A stretch of DNA of 25,996 nucleotides from an uncultured Collinsella sp. (GTDB lineage: Bacteria > Actinomycetota > Coriobacteriia > Coriobacteriales > Coriobacteriaceae), in contig CABRGB010000023.1 in the NCBI GenBank assembly GCA_902470345.1, forward strand, positions 1 through 25,996, read 5' to 3'. Made by a program: the position numbers and the translations under genes. Below the pieces are notes generated by a model. That model saw only the letters and a list, made by a program, of their open reading frames with translations, did no database searches and had not been told where the DNA came from. Below, in pieces: positions 8,042 to 15,994 of the stretch. The stretch's first letter is position 1. Every line of letters begins with the position of its first letter.

Positions 8042-8093
8042 ACATACAGTTTTTCGATTCTGTATGTATATATGCGCGCTAATGGGTTATAAA
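8042..8093 (+). promoter_or_regulatory. putative htpG promoter with upstream dyad
   Basis: ACATACAG (8042-8049) and CTGTATGT (8060-8067) form a perfect 8-bp inverted repeat around a 10-base T-rich centre. Twenty bases further is TATAAA (8088-8093), a good -10 box without a clear -35, so the dyad falls where an activator or repressor of htpG could bind. It is not the CIRCE element of HrcA. Regulatory meaning is inferred. Confidence 0.4.
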
Positions 8094-8124
8094 ATCTAAG
8101 TCTGAACATAGCAGGTCTGCAATG

Positions 8125-8149
8125 CGGCTCGGGCAACCGGGCCGTTTTT
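8125..8149 (+). terminator. terminator-shaped hairpin in the htpG leader
   Basis: CGGCTCGG pairs with CCGGGCCG (one G-T pair) around a GCAA tetraloop and is followed by five T (8145-8149). It lies between the likely -10 box at 8088 and the htpG start 31 bases later. It could therefore be an attenuator in the leader, or the terminator of transcripts coming from the acetyltransferase side. Confidence 0.55.
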
Positions 8150-8179
8150 GCGGGCAGGGGTAGCGCGAAAGGACTGCAC

Positions 8180-10204
8180 ATGCGTCAATTTAAGACCGAG
8201 AGCAAAAAACTGCTCGACCTTATGATCAACTCCATCTACACCAATAAGGAAATCTTCCTGCGCGAGCTTATCTCCAACGCGAGCGATGCCGTCGACAAGC
8301 TCAACTTTAAGAGCTTGCAGGACCCGAGCGTCAAGCTCGACCAGGGCGACCTGGCTATTCGCGTCTCCTTTGATAAAGACGCCCGCACCATTACCATCTC
8401 AGATAACGGCATTGGCATGACCGCCGAGGAACTCGAGCGCAACCTGGGCACCATCGCCCATTCCGGCTCCGAGGAATTTAAGACCGAGAACGCCGAGCAG
8501 CAGGGTTCGGATGTCGACATCATCGGCCAGTTTGGCGTGGGCTTCTACTCGGCCTTTATGGTCGCCAGCCATGTGAAGGTCGTGAGCCGCGCCTATGGCG
8601 AGGATGTCGCCCATGTGTGGGAGTCGGACGGTCTTGAGGGCTACACCATCGAGGACGGCGAGCGCGGCGAGCACGGTACCGATGTCATCCTGACGCTGCG
8701 CGAGAACGAGAAGCTCGACGCTGACGGCGAGGCCGAGACCTACGATCGCTTCCTGACCGAGTGGGGCCTCAAGAGCCTGATTCAGCAGTACAGCAACTAT
8801 GTGCGCTACCCGATCCAGATGATGGTGTCCAAGAGCCGTCAAAAGCCCAAGCCCGAGGATGCGCCGGAGGATTACAAGCCCGAGTACGAGGACTATCAGG
8901 AGCTCGAGACCGTCAACTCTATGACGCCGATCTGGAAAAAGCGCAGCTCCGATGTTGAGCAGAAGGACTACGACGAGTTCTACAAGTCTACGTTCCACGA
9001 CTTTGATAATCCTGCGCGCACCATCAGCTTCCACGCCGAGGGCACGCTCGAGTATGACGCTCTGCTGTTTGTGCCGGGCCGCGCGCCGTTCGATCTGTAC
9101 AGCAAAGATTACGAGAAGGGTCTGGCGCTCTACAGCTCCAACGTCCTGATTATGGAGAAGTGCGACGACCTGCTGCCCGACTACTACAACTTTGTGCGCG
9201 GTGTCGTGGACTCTGCCGACGTGACGCTCAATATTTCGCGTGAGACGCTGCAGCAGAACCGTCAGCTCAAGGCCATCGCCAAGCGTGTCGAGAAGAAGAT
9301 TACCGCTGACCTTGAGGATATGCGTGACAACGACCGCGAGGCCTACGAGAAGTTCTTTGAGAACTTTGGCCGCGGCCTTAAGTACGGCATCTATTCGAGC
9401 TATGGCATGAAGGCCGATGAGCTCGCGGACCTGCTGCTGTTCTGGTCTGCCAAGGAGCAGAAGATGATTACCCTGGCCGAGTATGCCAAGGGCATGCCCG
9501 AGGATCAGAAGGCCATCTACTACGCCGCCGGCGACTCGCGTGAGCGTTTGGCCAAGATGCCCGTGGTAAAGGGCGTGCTCGACCGCGGCTATGACGTGCT
9601 GCTGCTGACGCAGGATGTGGATGAGTTCACGTTCCAGGCCATGCGTGAGTACGTTGCCGCCGATATGCCCAAGATCTACGAGGACGATGCTGCCCGCGAG
9701 GCTGCCGAGAAGGCCGTTGCCGATGGTGCCGAGCCCGAGGTCGAGGATCGTCATCTGGAGCTCAAGAACGTCGCGACCGGTGATCTTGACCTGGCGACCG
9801 AGGACGAGAAAAAGGAGGCCGAGGACGCCACCAAGGAGAACGAGGACCTCTTTAGCGCCATGAAGGAGGCGCTCGGCGACAAGGTCGAGAAGGTTGCCGT
9901 CTCCGCGCGCCTGACCGATGCCCCCGCCTGCATCACCACCGAGGGCCCGCTTTCGCTCGAGATGGAGAAGGTGCTCCAGAAGGGTCCCGAGGGCGCGCCC
10001 GACGGTATGCCCAAGAGCCAGCGCGTGCTCGAGCTCAACGCCAAGCACCCGGTCTTTTCCAAGCTCGTCGCTGCTCAGAAGGCGGGCGACGCCGACAAGA
10101 TCAAGCAGTACTCCGGTCTGCTCTATGACCAGGCTCTGCTCGTCGAGGGCATCCTCCCCGAGGACCCCGTAGCCTTCGCGGCAGCTGTCTGCAACTTGAT
10201 GTAG
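8180..10204 (+). CDS. htpG: molecular chaperone HtpG (Hsp90)
   Basis: This 674-residue protein is the bacterial Hsp90, an ATP-driven dimeric chaperone of the cytoplasm. The N-terminal GHKL ATPase domain is complete: LISNASDAVDKL, DNGIGM, GTIAHSG, GQFGVGFYSAFMV and GTDVILTL. The middle domain includes FVPGRAPFDLY and the catalytic-loop region NISRETLQQNRQLKAI. The protein is somewhat longer than E. coli HtpG (624), mainly through acidic Glu/Asp-rich text around residues 495-560 before the C-terminal dimerisation domain. The start is set by AAAGGA at 8168-8173. It appears to be transcribed alone, with its own leader upstream and a structured repeat directly after the stop codon. No other heat-shock genes are adjacent. 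Confidence 0.98.
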   Translation: MRQFKTESKKLLDLMINSIYTNKEIFLRELISNASDAVDKLNFKSLQDPSVKLDQGDLAIRVSFDKDARTITISDNGIGMTAEELERNLGTIAHSGSEEFKTENAEQQGSDVDIIGQFGVGFYSAFMVASHVKVVSRAYGEDVAHVWESDGLEGYTIEDGERGEHGTDVILTLRENEKLDADGEAETYDRFLTEWGLKSLIQQYSNYVRYPIQMMVSKSRQKPKPEDAPEDYKPEYEDYQELETVNSMTPIWKKRSSDVEQKDYDEFYKSTFHDFDNPARTISFHAEGTLEYDALLFVPGRAPFDLYSKDYEKGLALYSSNVLIMEKCDDLLPDYYNFVRGVVDSADVTLNISRETLQQNRQLKAIAKRVEKKITADLEDMRDNDREAYEKFFENFGRGLKYGIYSSYGMKADELADLLLFWSAKEQKMITLAEYAKGMPEDQKAIYYAAGDSRERLAKMPVVKGVLDRGYDVLLLTQDVDEFTFQAMREYVAADMPKIYEDDAAREAAEKAVADGAEPEVEDRHLELKNVATGDLDLATEDEKKEAEDATKENEDLFSAMKEALGDKVEKVAVSARLTDAPACITTEGPLSLEMEKVLQKGPEGAPDGMPKSQRVLELNAKHPVFSKLVAAQKAGDADKIKQYSGLLYDQALLVEGILPEDPVAFAAAVCNLM

Positions 10205-10209
10205 TTAGG

Positions 10210-10426
10210 TAGTTACGCGGTTTTACCAAACCGCGTAACGGCTCGACGCTGCCCTCAGTTCCGCCGTTCTAACGAACGGCGGACCAGTCGACGCTGCGCG
10301 GGCGCCAGAGCGACAACTTGTCATTCAAAGAGGACGGCATGACCAGAAGGTCTATGCCGTCCTCTTTTCATGCCAATTTGTTCGCTCTGGCGCCCGCTCG
10401 CTGGCATTGCTAAAACATCGATGTTA
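10210..10426. repeat. modular hairpin repeat, copy 1
   Basis: Starting 5 bases after the htpG stop, this element is a chain of hairpins. Hairpin 1 is GTTACGCGGTTT-tacc-AAACCGCGTAAC (10212-10239), followed by GGCTCGACGCTGC. Hairpin 2 is TCCGCCGTTC-taac-GAACGGCGGA (10260-10283), again followed by TCGACGCTGC (10287-10296). A 16-bp outer stem (10298-10313 with 10382-10397) then encloses a 14-bp inner stem (10327-10340 with 10354-10367), whose tip is GACCAGAAGGTC. It ends in TCGCTGGCATTG and the palindrome AACATCGATGTT (10414-10425). The same order recurs at 15659-15829 with different stem sequences. The inner stem followed by TTTT could also terminate htpG transcription. Confidence 0.8.
10327..10368 (+). 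terminator. inner hairpin of repeat copy 1, possible htpG terminator
   Basis: A 14-bp perfect stem (10327-10340 with 10354-10367), capped by GACC-AGAA-GGTC and ending in TTTT, has the shape of a rho-independent terminator about 120 bases after htpG. The T-run is short, so termination strength is uncertain. It is part of the larger repeat. Confidence 0.45.
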
Positions 10427-10437
10427 CCGTGGTCCAA

Positions 10438-10499
10438 ACTAGTCGTTGGGGACGTTCTTGTTTGACTAGTCGTTTAAGAACGTCCCCAATGACTAGTCG
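10438..10499. repeat. 60-bp nested palindrome with three ACTAGTCG copies
   Basis: TTGGGGACGTTCTT (10446-10459) is perfectly inverted at 10476-10489. ACTAGTCG occurs at 10438, 10465 and 10492, exactly 27 bases apart. The self-complementary ACTAGT of the middle copy sits precisely on the centre of symmetry and the outer two mirror each other, so 10438-10497 is one near-palindrome with five mismatched pairs out of 30. It lies in a gene-free gap between htpG and the YhgE/Pip pair. There is no transposase nearby. Confidence 0.75.
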
Positions 10500-10553
10500 G
10501 ATTGCTAATTTGTGTGGGTTGTGGTTTTGGGAGCTGCGGGAATTTAAGATACT

Positions 10554-10589
10554 GTACAACTGTACGCTAACTAATCTTCGTAGTATATT
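10554..10589 (+). promoter_or_regulatory. putative promoter and operator of the YhgE/Pip pair
   Basis: TATATT (10584-10589) is a plausible -10 box; the position 17 bases upstream holds only TGTACG. That weak -35 overlaps an inverted repeat GTACA-ac-TGTAC (10554-10565), also readable as a direct repeat of ACTGTAC. An operator overlapping a weak -35 suggests repressor or activator control, for example by a TetR-type protein, but no regulator gene is present here. Confidence 0.35.
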
Positions 10590-10645
10590 GCTACCCGCAA
10601 AACTCAATACCATTGTGCTCTGAGACGCTAAAGCGCCTACGTACA

Positions 10646-13471
10646 ATGGTTATCGATAATACGATTCGATTCAACGACAGGATGGATGGTCCAAGCGTGA
10701 GTCTCGGCAGCAAACTATCCAATGCAAAGGTCTCCTTTGCGATTTTTAAGCGCGACATTAAGCGACTGCTTGTGAACCCCGTTGCCTTGGTGGTTACCCT
10801 CGGCGTGTGCGTTATTCCCTCACTGTATGCCTGGTACAACATCGTGGCAAACTGGGATCCGTATGGAAATACTCAGGGCATCAAGATTGCCATCGCCAAC
10901 AACGATCGGGGCACCCAAAACGACTTGGTGGGCGAGCTCAACGCGGGCGACCAGGTCGTCGATCAGCTCAAGGAGAACGATCAGCTGGGCTGGACCTTCG
11001 TTGACTCGGCGGCCGATGCCAAGGAGGGCGTCGAGAGCGGTGAGTACTATGCGGCCATCGTAATCCCCAAGAACTTCTCGGATAACCTGGTTTCGATGCT
11101 CGACGGCAACTACCATCAGCCCAAGCTTACGTACTACGTCAATGAGAAGAAGAGCGCTATTGCGCCCAAGGTTACCGACACCGGCGCAAGCACCATCGAG
11201 GAGCAGATCAACTCGGAATTTGTCTCCACGGTGGGCGAGACCGTTGCCAGCATTGCCAAGGATGCCGGAGTCGATTTAAAGGACAAGGCAACCCAGACTC
11301 GGGATTCGTTGGCAAGTTCTGTCTCCGAGGCATCCGATACCTTGGGCGAGGTGCGCGATTCGATTGGCGACATGAATGCCGCCATCGATAAGACGAGTGG
11401 CGCTATCGCCTCGGCTGATGCGGCACTTGCCGGCATGCAGGGTCAGGCGCCGTCACTGACGCAAGCGATCTCTCAGGGCAACGACCTGCTGGGTGAAGCT
11501 CGCACCACGGCGGGCAACTCTATCGCCTCGCTCTCCAAGGCGCTCTCGGAAGGCAGCCTTGCGCTCACCAAGACGTCGGCCTCCGCGAACGCTGCCATCG
11601 GCAAGCTGACGGGCACGGTCACATCTACGACCACCCGTATCGACAACTCGCTCGAGTCTCTCCAAGCGACGATCGACCACAATAAGGCCGTTATCGGGCA
11701 CTTGGAGATTCTCGCCAATGACACGTCGACAGGTTCCGAGGAAATTGACGCGCGCATTGTATCGACCATCAATACGCTCCGTGAGCAGAACGAGAAGCTG
11801 CAGAGCATCAAGGACGGTCTGTCCGCGCAGTCGAGCGCCATGGCGAATGACGCCGCGGCTGTTTCGGGTGCCAGCGACGCTATCAATAACGCAATTCAGA
11901 CCGGTGCGACCAACCTTGGCCAGGCCCAGATGGACCTGGGTCAAAACGCGCTGCCGAAGGCCTCGAGCGCGCTTGATTCCTTTGCCGCCGTCTCGGGTGA
12001 TTTGACGGGTATCGTATCTGGCCTCACGCCCACGATTGCAAGCGCGCGCGGTACGCTTTCGCAGCTTAACGCTACGCTCGGCCAGGCCAAGACCACGCTG
12101 TCCCAGACCGATTCCTCGCTTGCCAAGGTCCAGGACAAGCTCGCAACCGCCGCCAACGACATCGCGGCGCTACAGACCTCCGAGTCCATGGGCGAGCTGG
12201 CCGACCTGATGGGCGTCGACGTCAATGACGTCGCAGACTTCATGGCATCTCCGGTTGAGCTCGCGTCCAAGTCGATCTACCCGGTTAAGAGCTTCGGCTC
12301 GGGCATTGCCCCGTTCTATACCAACCTGGCGCTTTGGGTGGGCGGCTACGTGCTTATCGCCATCTACAAGCTCGAGGTCGACCGCGAAGGCATCGGCAGC
12401 TTTACCGCGCGTCAGGGCTACTTTGGCCGCTGGTTGCTACTGGTGATCCTGGGCGCGTTGCAGGCCATCATCGTTACGGTAGGCGATCTGGTGATTGGCG
12501 TGCAGTGCGTCAGCCCGCTGCTGTTCGTGCTGGGCGGCATCGCCATTTCGTTCACCTACGTCAATATCATCTATGCGCTGTCCACCACGTTTAAGCATAT
12601 CGGCAAGGCTATCGGCGTTATTCTCGTCATCGTGCAGATCCCGGGTTCGTCGGGCATGTACCCCATCGAGATGATGCCCGGCTTCTTCCAGTGGCTGCAC
12701 CCGCTGCTGCCCTTTACCTACGGCATCAATCTGCTGCGCGAGACGGTCGGCGGTATGTATTCGTTCAACTACCTGTTTAACCTGTGCATTCTGGGCGTGT
12801 TCTTGATCGTGGCGCTCTTTATCGGCCTGCAGCTGCGTCCGCTGCTGCTCAACCTTAACCTGCTCTTTGATAAACAGCTTTCCACGACCGGTATGATGAT
12901 TTGCGAGTCCAACGACCTGCCGCGCCAGCGCTACTCGCTGCGCACGGCCATGCGTGTCATGCTCGATTCCGATTCGTACCGTCGCGAACTGCTCGATCAT
13001 GCGGTCGCCTTTGAACATCGCTACCCGTACTACATCAAGGGCGGTTTTGCCGCCGTGGTGGGCGTTCAGGTCCTGCTCTTTGTCCTGTCGACGGTTCTCG
13101 ATATCGACAATAACGGCAAGATCATCCTGCTTGTCATTTGGATCATCTCGGTTATTGCCATCTGCGGCTGGCTTATCAATATCGAATATATCCGCGCGAG
13201 CCTCAATACCCAGATGCGCATCTCGGCGCTTTCGGATGAGGACCTGCGTCGCGAGATGCGCGAACACACGGCCGCCATTCCTGCCGCCCGCCACATGTTT
13301 GGCCTCAACGCCAGCGAGCGTGGTGCCAAGGGCGGCGATCGGTCCACGGGCCGCTTGCCGCATATCGGTGCACATCGTAAGGCTCAAGATGCCGACGGCG
13401 TTGACAACGTAAACGGAAACGACGGGGAAACCGCCCCGCTCAGCAAGCACTCCAAAGGAGGTGAGGCATAA
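10646..13471 (+). CDS. YhgE/Pip-family membrane protein with extra C-terminal domain
   Basis: This protein of about 941 residues is an ABC-2-permease-like protein of the YhgE/Pip (phage infection protein) family. An N-terminal helix in ALVVTLGVCVIPSLYAWYNI is followed by the family hallmark WDPYGNTQGIKIAIANNDRG, then a long Ala/Ser-rich, coiled-coil-prone extracellular region to about residue 550. Five or six membrane helices follow, with SSGMYPIEMMPGFFQWLHPLLPFTYGINLLRE. After these it has about 200 further residues carrying two more helices (about 799-818 and 826-846) and a charged tail, which its downstream paralogue lacks. No ATPase is present. The start is uncertain: TTG 10613, ATG 10646, ATG 10682 and GTG 10697 are in frame and none has a good ribosome site. 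Export or envelope roles are inferred from family membership. Confidence 0.82.
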   Translation: MVIDNTIRFNDRMDGPSVSLGSKLSNAKVSFAIFKRDIKRLLVNPVALVVTLGVCVIPSLYAWYNIVANWDPYGNTQGIKIAIANNDRGTQNDLVGELNAGDQVVDQLKENDQLGWTFVDSAADAKEGVESGEYYAAIVIPKNFSDNLVSMLDGNYHQPKLTYYVNEKKSAIAPKVTDTGASTIEEQINSEFVSTVGETVASIAKDAGVDLKDKATQTRDSLASSVSEASDTLGEVRDSIGDMNAAIDKTSGAIASADAALAGMQGQAPSLTQAISQGNDLLGEARTTAGNSIASLSKALSEGSLALTKTSASANAAIGKLTGTVTSTTTRIDNSLESLQATIDHNKAVIGHLEILANDTSTGSEEIDARIVSTINTLREQNEKLQSIKDGLSAQSSAMANDAAAVSGASDAINNAIQTGATNLGQAQMDLGQNALPKASSALDSFAAVSGDLTGIVSGLTPTIASARGTLSQLNATLGQAKTTLSQTDSSLAKVQDKLATAANDIAALQTSESMGELADLMGVDVNDVADFMASPVELASKSIYPVKSFGSGIAPFYTNLALWVGGYVLIAIYKLEVDREGIGSFTARQGYFGRWLLLVILGALQAIIVTVGDLVIGVQCVSPLLFVLGGIAISFTYVNIIYALSTTFKHIGKAIGVILVIVQIPGSSGMYPIEMMPGFFQWLHPLLPFTYGINLLRETVGGMYSFNYLFNLCILGVFLIVALFIGLQLRPLLLNLNLLFDKQLSTTGMMICESNDLPRQRYSLRTAMRVMLDSDSYRRELLDHAVAFEHRYPYYIKGGFAAVVGVQVLLFVLSTVLDIDNNGKIILLVIWIISVIAICGWLINIEYIRASLNTQMRISALSDEDLRREMREHTAAIPAARHMFGLNASERGAKGGDRSTGRLPHIGAHRKAQDADGVDNVNGNDGETAPLSKHSKGGEA

Positions 13472-15661
13472 ATGAAGAACATCCTGCATTTGTTTAAGCG
13501 CGATGTCCAAAATGTGTCTCGCTCCGTGATCGGCTTGGTTGTCGTGATGGGCCTCATTATCGTACCGTGTCTGTACGCGTGGTTTAACATCGCCGGCAGC
13601 TGGGATCCGTACGGCAACACCGGCAATCTTAAGATCGCCGTGGTCAACACCGATGAGGGTTACGAGAGCGATTTGATCCCCGTCGAGGTTAACGTGGGCG
13701 AAAACGTGACCGCCACCCTACGCGGCAACGAGAGCTTCGATTGGGTTGTGCTCAACAATCGCGAAAAGGCTATCGAGGGCGTTAAGTCGGGCGCGTACTA
13801 TGCTGCCGTCGTTATCCCCAAAACGTTTAGCGCTGACATGATGACGCTTTTCTCGACCGACGTGAAACACGCCGATATCGAGTTTTACGAGAACCAGAAG
13901 GCCAACGCCATTGCGCAGATCGTGACCGAGAAGGGTTCGAGCGCCGTTCAGAGCCAGGTTAACGAAACTTTTACCGAGACCATTACGAGCATCGGTCTTA
14001 AGACGGTGTCCAGCCTGCTCGATTACATGAGCACCGACCAGGTCAGCAACTTTATCGCCAACCTGTCCTCGACGCTTGGCGATTCGATTGAGGACCTGCG
14101 AGACGTTCAGGCAAATGCTTCGTCGCTGGCGGGCATTTTGAGCTCCACGTCCGATTCGTTGACGTCGGCGAGCGGTATGCTCCAGCAGACGGGTACGGTC
14201 GATGAGTCGACCAAGCAGTTGATGGAGCACGCCAAGAGCGGCATCAATGATTCCAAGGAAGCGCTCAAGGCCGCCAACGATGCCGTTGACGCGGCGATTG
14301 ATGGAAACGCGGGCTCGTTCGACAACGTGTCTGCCGAGCTCGCGAAGGCGTTCGACACCGCAAACCAGCATGTCGACCTTACGGTGTCCCAACTCAACGA
14401 TGCCGCTGCGGCTCTTAATGCGCGCGCCAAGGATATCGATGCGATGGCCGATCAGCTCCGCAGCCTTGCCGACCAGGTGAGCGATGAGAATTTGAAGGAC
14501 GGCCTCAAGTCCGCCGCGACGTCGCTGGGCAGAATCGCCGTTGAGTACCGCAACAATGCCAAGGATCTGGCGGCCACCGCGAAGTCTCTCTCCGATAGCA
14601 TGGCCGAGGTCAACAACTCGCGTGCCGAGGTCGATCAGGCCATCGCCGATGCCAAGGCCGGCATCGCGGGCGCCAAATCCGATTACGATTCCACGTTCTC
14701 GGTTAAGGCCAAGGAGCTCAAGAAGACCGTCTCGGGCATCCTAGACTCGCTCGATGGTATCTCGGGCAATCTGGATAGCGCCGTAGACGGCCTGACCGAC
14801 GCATCCGGTTCGCTGGCAAAGGGCCTCTCCAAGGCTGCAAAGCTGGTCAACAAGGCTTCCGATCAGTTGGGCGAAGCGTCGGACAAGATCAGCGCCTTTA
14901 AGGACGAGCTTGATAGCGCTCTGATCTCGGGTGACCTGGCCATGATTAAGACAATGATTGGCAGCGACCCCGATGCCCTCGCCGTGTCGCTTTCCGGCCC
15001 TGTCGCACTCGACCGTAAGCCGGTCTATCCAATCCGCAACTACGGTTCGGCCATGGCGCCGTTCTACACGATTCTGTCGCTATGGGTCGGCTCGATCGTA
15101 CTGGCGGCCATGATGAAGGTCTCGGTTGATGATGAGCTTATCAACGAGCTCATCCCCGTGCGCCTGCACGAGATCTACTTGGGTCGCTACCTGTTCTTTG
15201 GCGGTCTGGCTCTGCTGCAGGCAACGCTCGTGTGTGCGGGCGACATCCTGTTCTTTGGCATTCAGTGCGACAACCCGCTGCAGTTTGTGCTGGCGGGCTG
15301 GGTCGCGAGTCTCGTGTTCTCCAATATCGTCTACACGCTTACGGTGTCGTTTGGCGATATCGGCAAGGCGCTCGCTGTCGTGCTGTTGGTCATGCAGGTC
15401 GGTGGTTCGGGCGGCACATTCCCTATCGAGATGACCGGCCCCGTGTTCCAGGCGATATATCCGTTCCTGCCGTTTACCCATGGCATCAACGCTATGCATG
15501 CCGCCATGGCTGGCGCCTACCATATGGAGTACTGGGTTGAGCTGGGTATTCTGGCGAGCTATCTGATTCCGTCGCTGGCCCTGGGCGTCGTCTTCCGCCG
15601 TCCGGTCATCAAAGCCAACGACTGGATTATTGAAAAGCTTGAAAGCACGAAACTTATCTAG
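13472..15661 (+). CDS. YhgE/Pip-family membrane protein
   Basis: This 729-residue paralogue of the preceding protein starts on the base after that gene's stop codon, with a very strong AAAGGAGGTG at 13454-13463. It has the same plan: an N-terminal helix in SVIGLVVVMGLIIVPCLYAWFNI, the hallmark WDPYGNTGNLKIAVVNTDEG, and a long extracellular region rich in Ala, Ser and Asp with heptad-like spacing. The C-terminal half of the family fold follows from about residue 529, with FYTILSLWVGSIVLAAMMK, GGSGGTFPIEMTGPVFQAIYPFLPFTHGINAMHAAM and a final helix. The tight coupling and similar architecture suggest the two make a heteromeric membrane complex. The substrate is unknown. Its stop codon forms the first three bases of the second copy of the hairpin repeat. 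Confidence 0.85.
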   Translation: MKNILHLFKRDVQNVSRSVIGLVVVMGLIIVPCLYAWFNIAGSWDPYGNTGNLKIAVVNTDEGYESDLIPVEVNVGENVTATLRGNESFDWVVLNNREKAIEGVKSGAYYAAVVIPKTFSADMMTLFSTDVKHADIEFYENQKANAIAQIVTEKGSSAVQSQVNETFTETITSIGLKTVSSLLDYMSTDQVSNFIANLSSTLGDSIEDLRDVQANASSLAGILSSTSDSLTSASGMLQQTGTVDESTKQLMEHAKSGINDSKEALKAANDAVDAAIDGNAGSFDNVSAELAKAFDTANQHVDLTVSQLNDAAAALNARAKDIDAMADQLRSLADQVSDENLKDGLKSAATSLGRIAVEYRNNAKDLAATAKSLSDSMAEVNNSRAEVDQAIADAKAGIAGAKSDYDSTFSVKAKELKKTVSGILDSLDGISGNLDSAVDGLTDASGSLAKGLSKAAKLVNKASDQLGEASDKISAFKDELDSALISGDLAMIKTMIGSDPDALAVSLSGPVALDRKPVYPIRNYGSAMAPFYTILSLWVGSIVLAAMMKVSVDDELINELIPVRLHEIYLGRYLFFGGLALLQATLVCAGDILFFGIQCDNPLQFVLAGWVASLVFSNIVYTLTVSFGDIGKALAVVLLVMQVGGSGGTFPIEMTGPVFQAIYPFLPFTHGINAMHAAMAGAYHMEYWVELGILASYLIPSLALGVVFRRPVIKANDWIIEKLESTKLI

Positions 15662-15829
15662 TTACGCGGTTTTACCAAACCGCGTAACGGCTCGACGCTG
15701 CAAACGGCCCCAAGCGGCAATCTGACGTTCAATTTCAAGGGCGCGACCAGAAGGTCAGCGCCCTTTCATTTCACGTCATCTTGCTCGCTTGGGGCCGTTT
15801 TCGCTGACGTTGACGGAACATCGAGGTTA
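15659..15829. repeat. modular hairpin repeat, copy 2
   Basis: The first 43 bases (15659-15701) are identical to 10210-10252, including the 12-bp hairpin GTTACGCGGTTT-tacc-AAACCGCGTAAC and GGCTCGACGCTGC. A 15-bp outer stem (15702-15716 with 15786-15800) and an 8-bp inner stem (15737-15744 with 15758-15765) follow. Both differ in sequence from copy 1, yet they carry the same GACCAGAAGGTC tip at 15745-15756. The tail TCGCTGACGTTG and AACATCGAGGTT closes the unit. Copy 1's second small hairpin is absent here. Confidence 0.8.
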
Positions 15830-15890
15830 TTCAAGTCGGTACTTTAGTGGGCTGGATTGCGGTGCAACGCTGGTTGTTGTTACAGTAGCG

Positions 15891-15928
15891 GGGCGTGCCG
15901 GGGGTCCGGCGCGCCCTGTTTTTATTTG
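15891..15928 (+). terminator. terminator-shaped hairpin before the EamA transporter gene
   Basis: GGGCGTGCCGG (15891-15901) pairs with CCGGCGCGCCC (15906-15916), with one G-T pair and the 4-base loop GGGT, followed by the T-rich TGTTTTTATTT. It probably ends transcription from the YhgE/Pip side, or acts as an attenuator for the next gene, whose start is about 70 bases downstream. Confidence 0.65.
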
Positions 15929-15994
15929 ACCATGAGGCGGCATGCAGCCATACGCGTGCGGACACCACGCCCAGATTGAGTGCGAGGATGTTCC

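Noticed and set aside
8041..8180. CIRCE element for HrcA control of htpG
   Set aside because: The only strong dyad present does not match the TTAGCACTC-N9-GAGTGCTAA consensus.
8399..10048. 549-codon open frame on the minus strand opposite htpG
   Set aside because: Low-complexity Leu/Gly/His-rich translation that simply shadows HtpG.
10438..10499. Short CRISPR array because of three repeats at a 27-base interval
   Set aside because: Repeats are only 8 bases, the intervening stretches are inverse copies of each other rather than unrelated spacers, and no cas gene is present.
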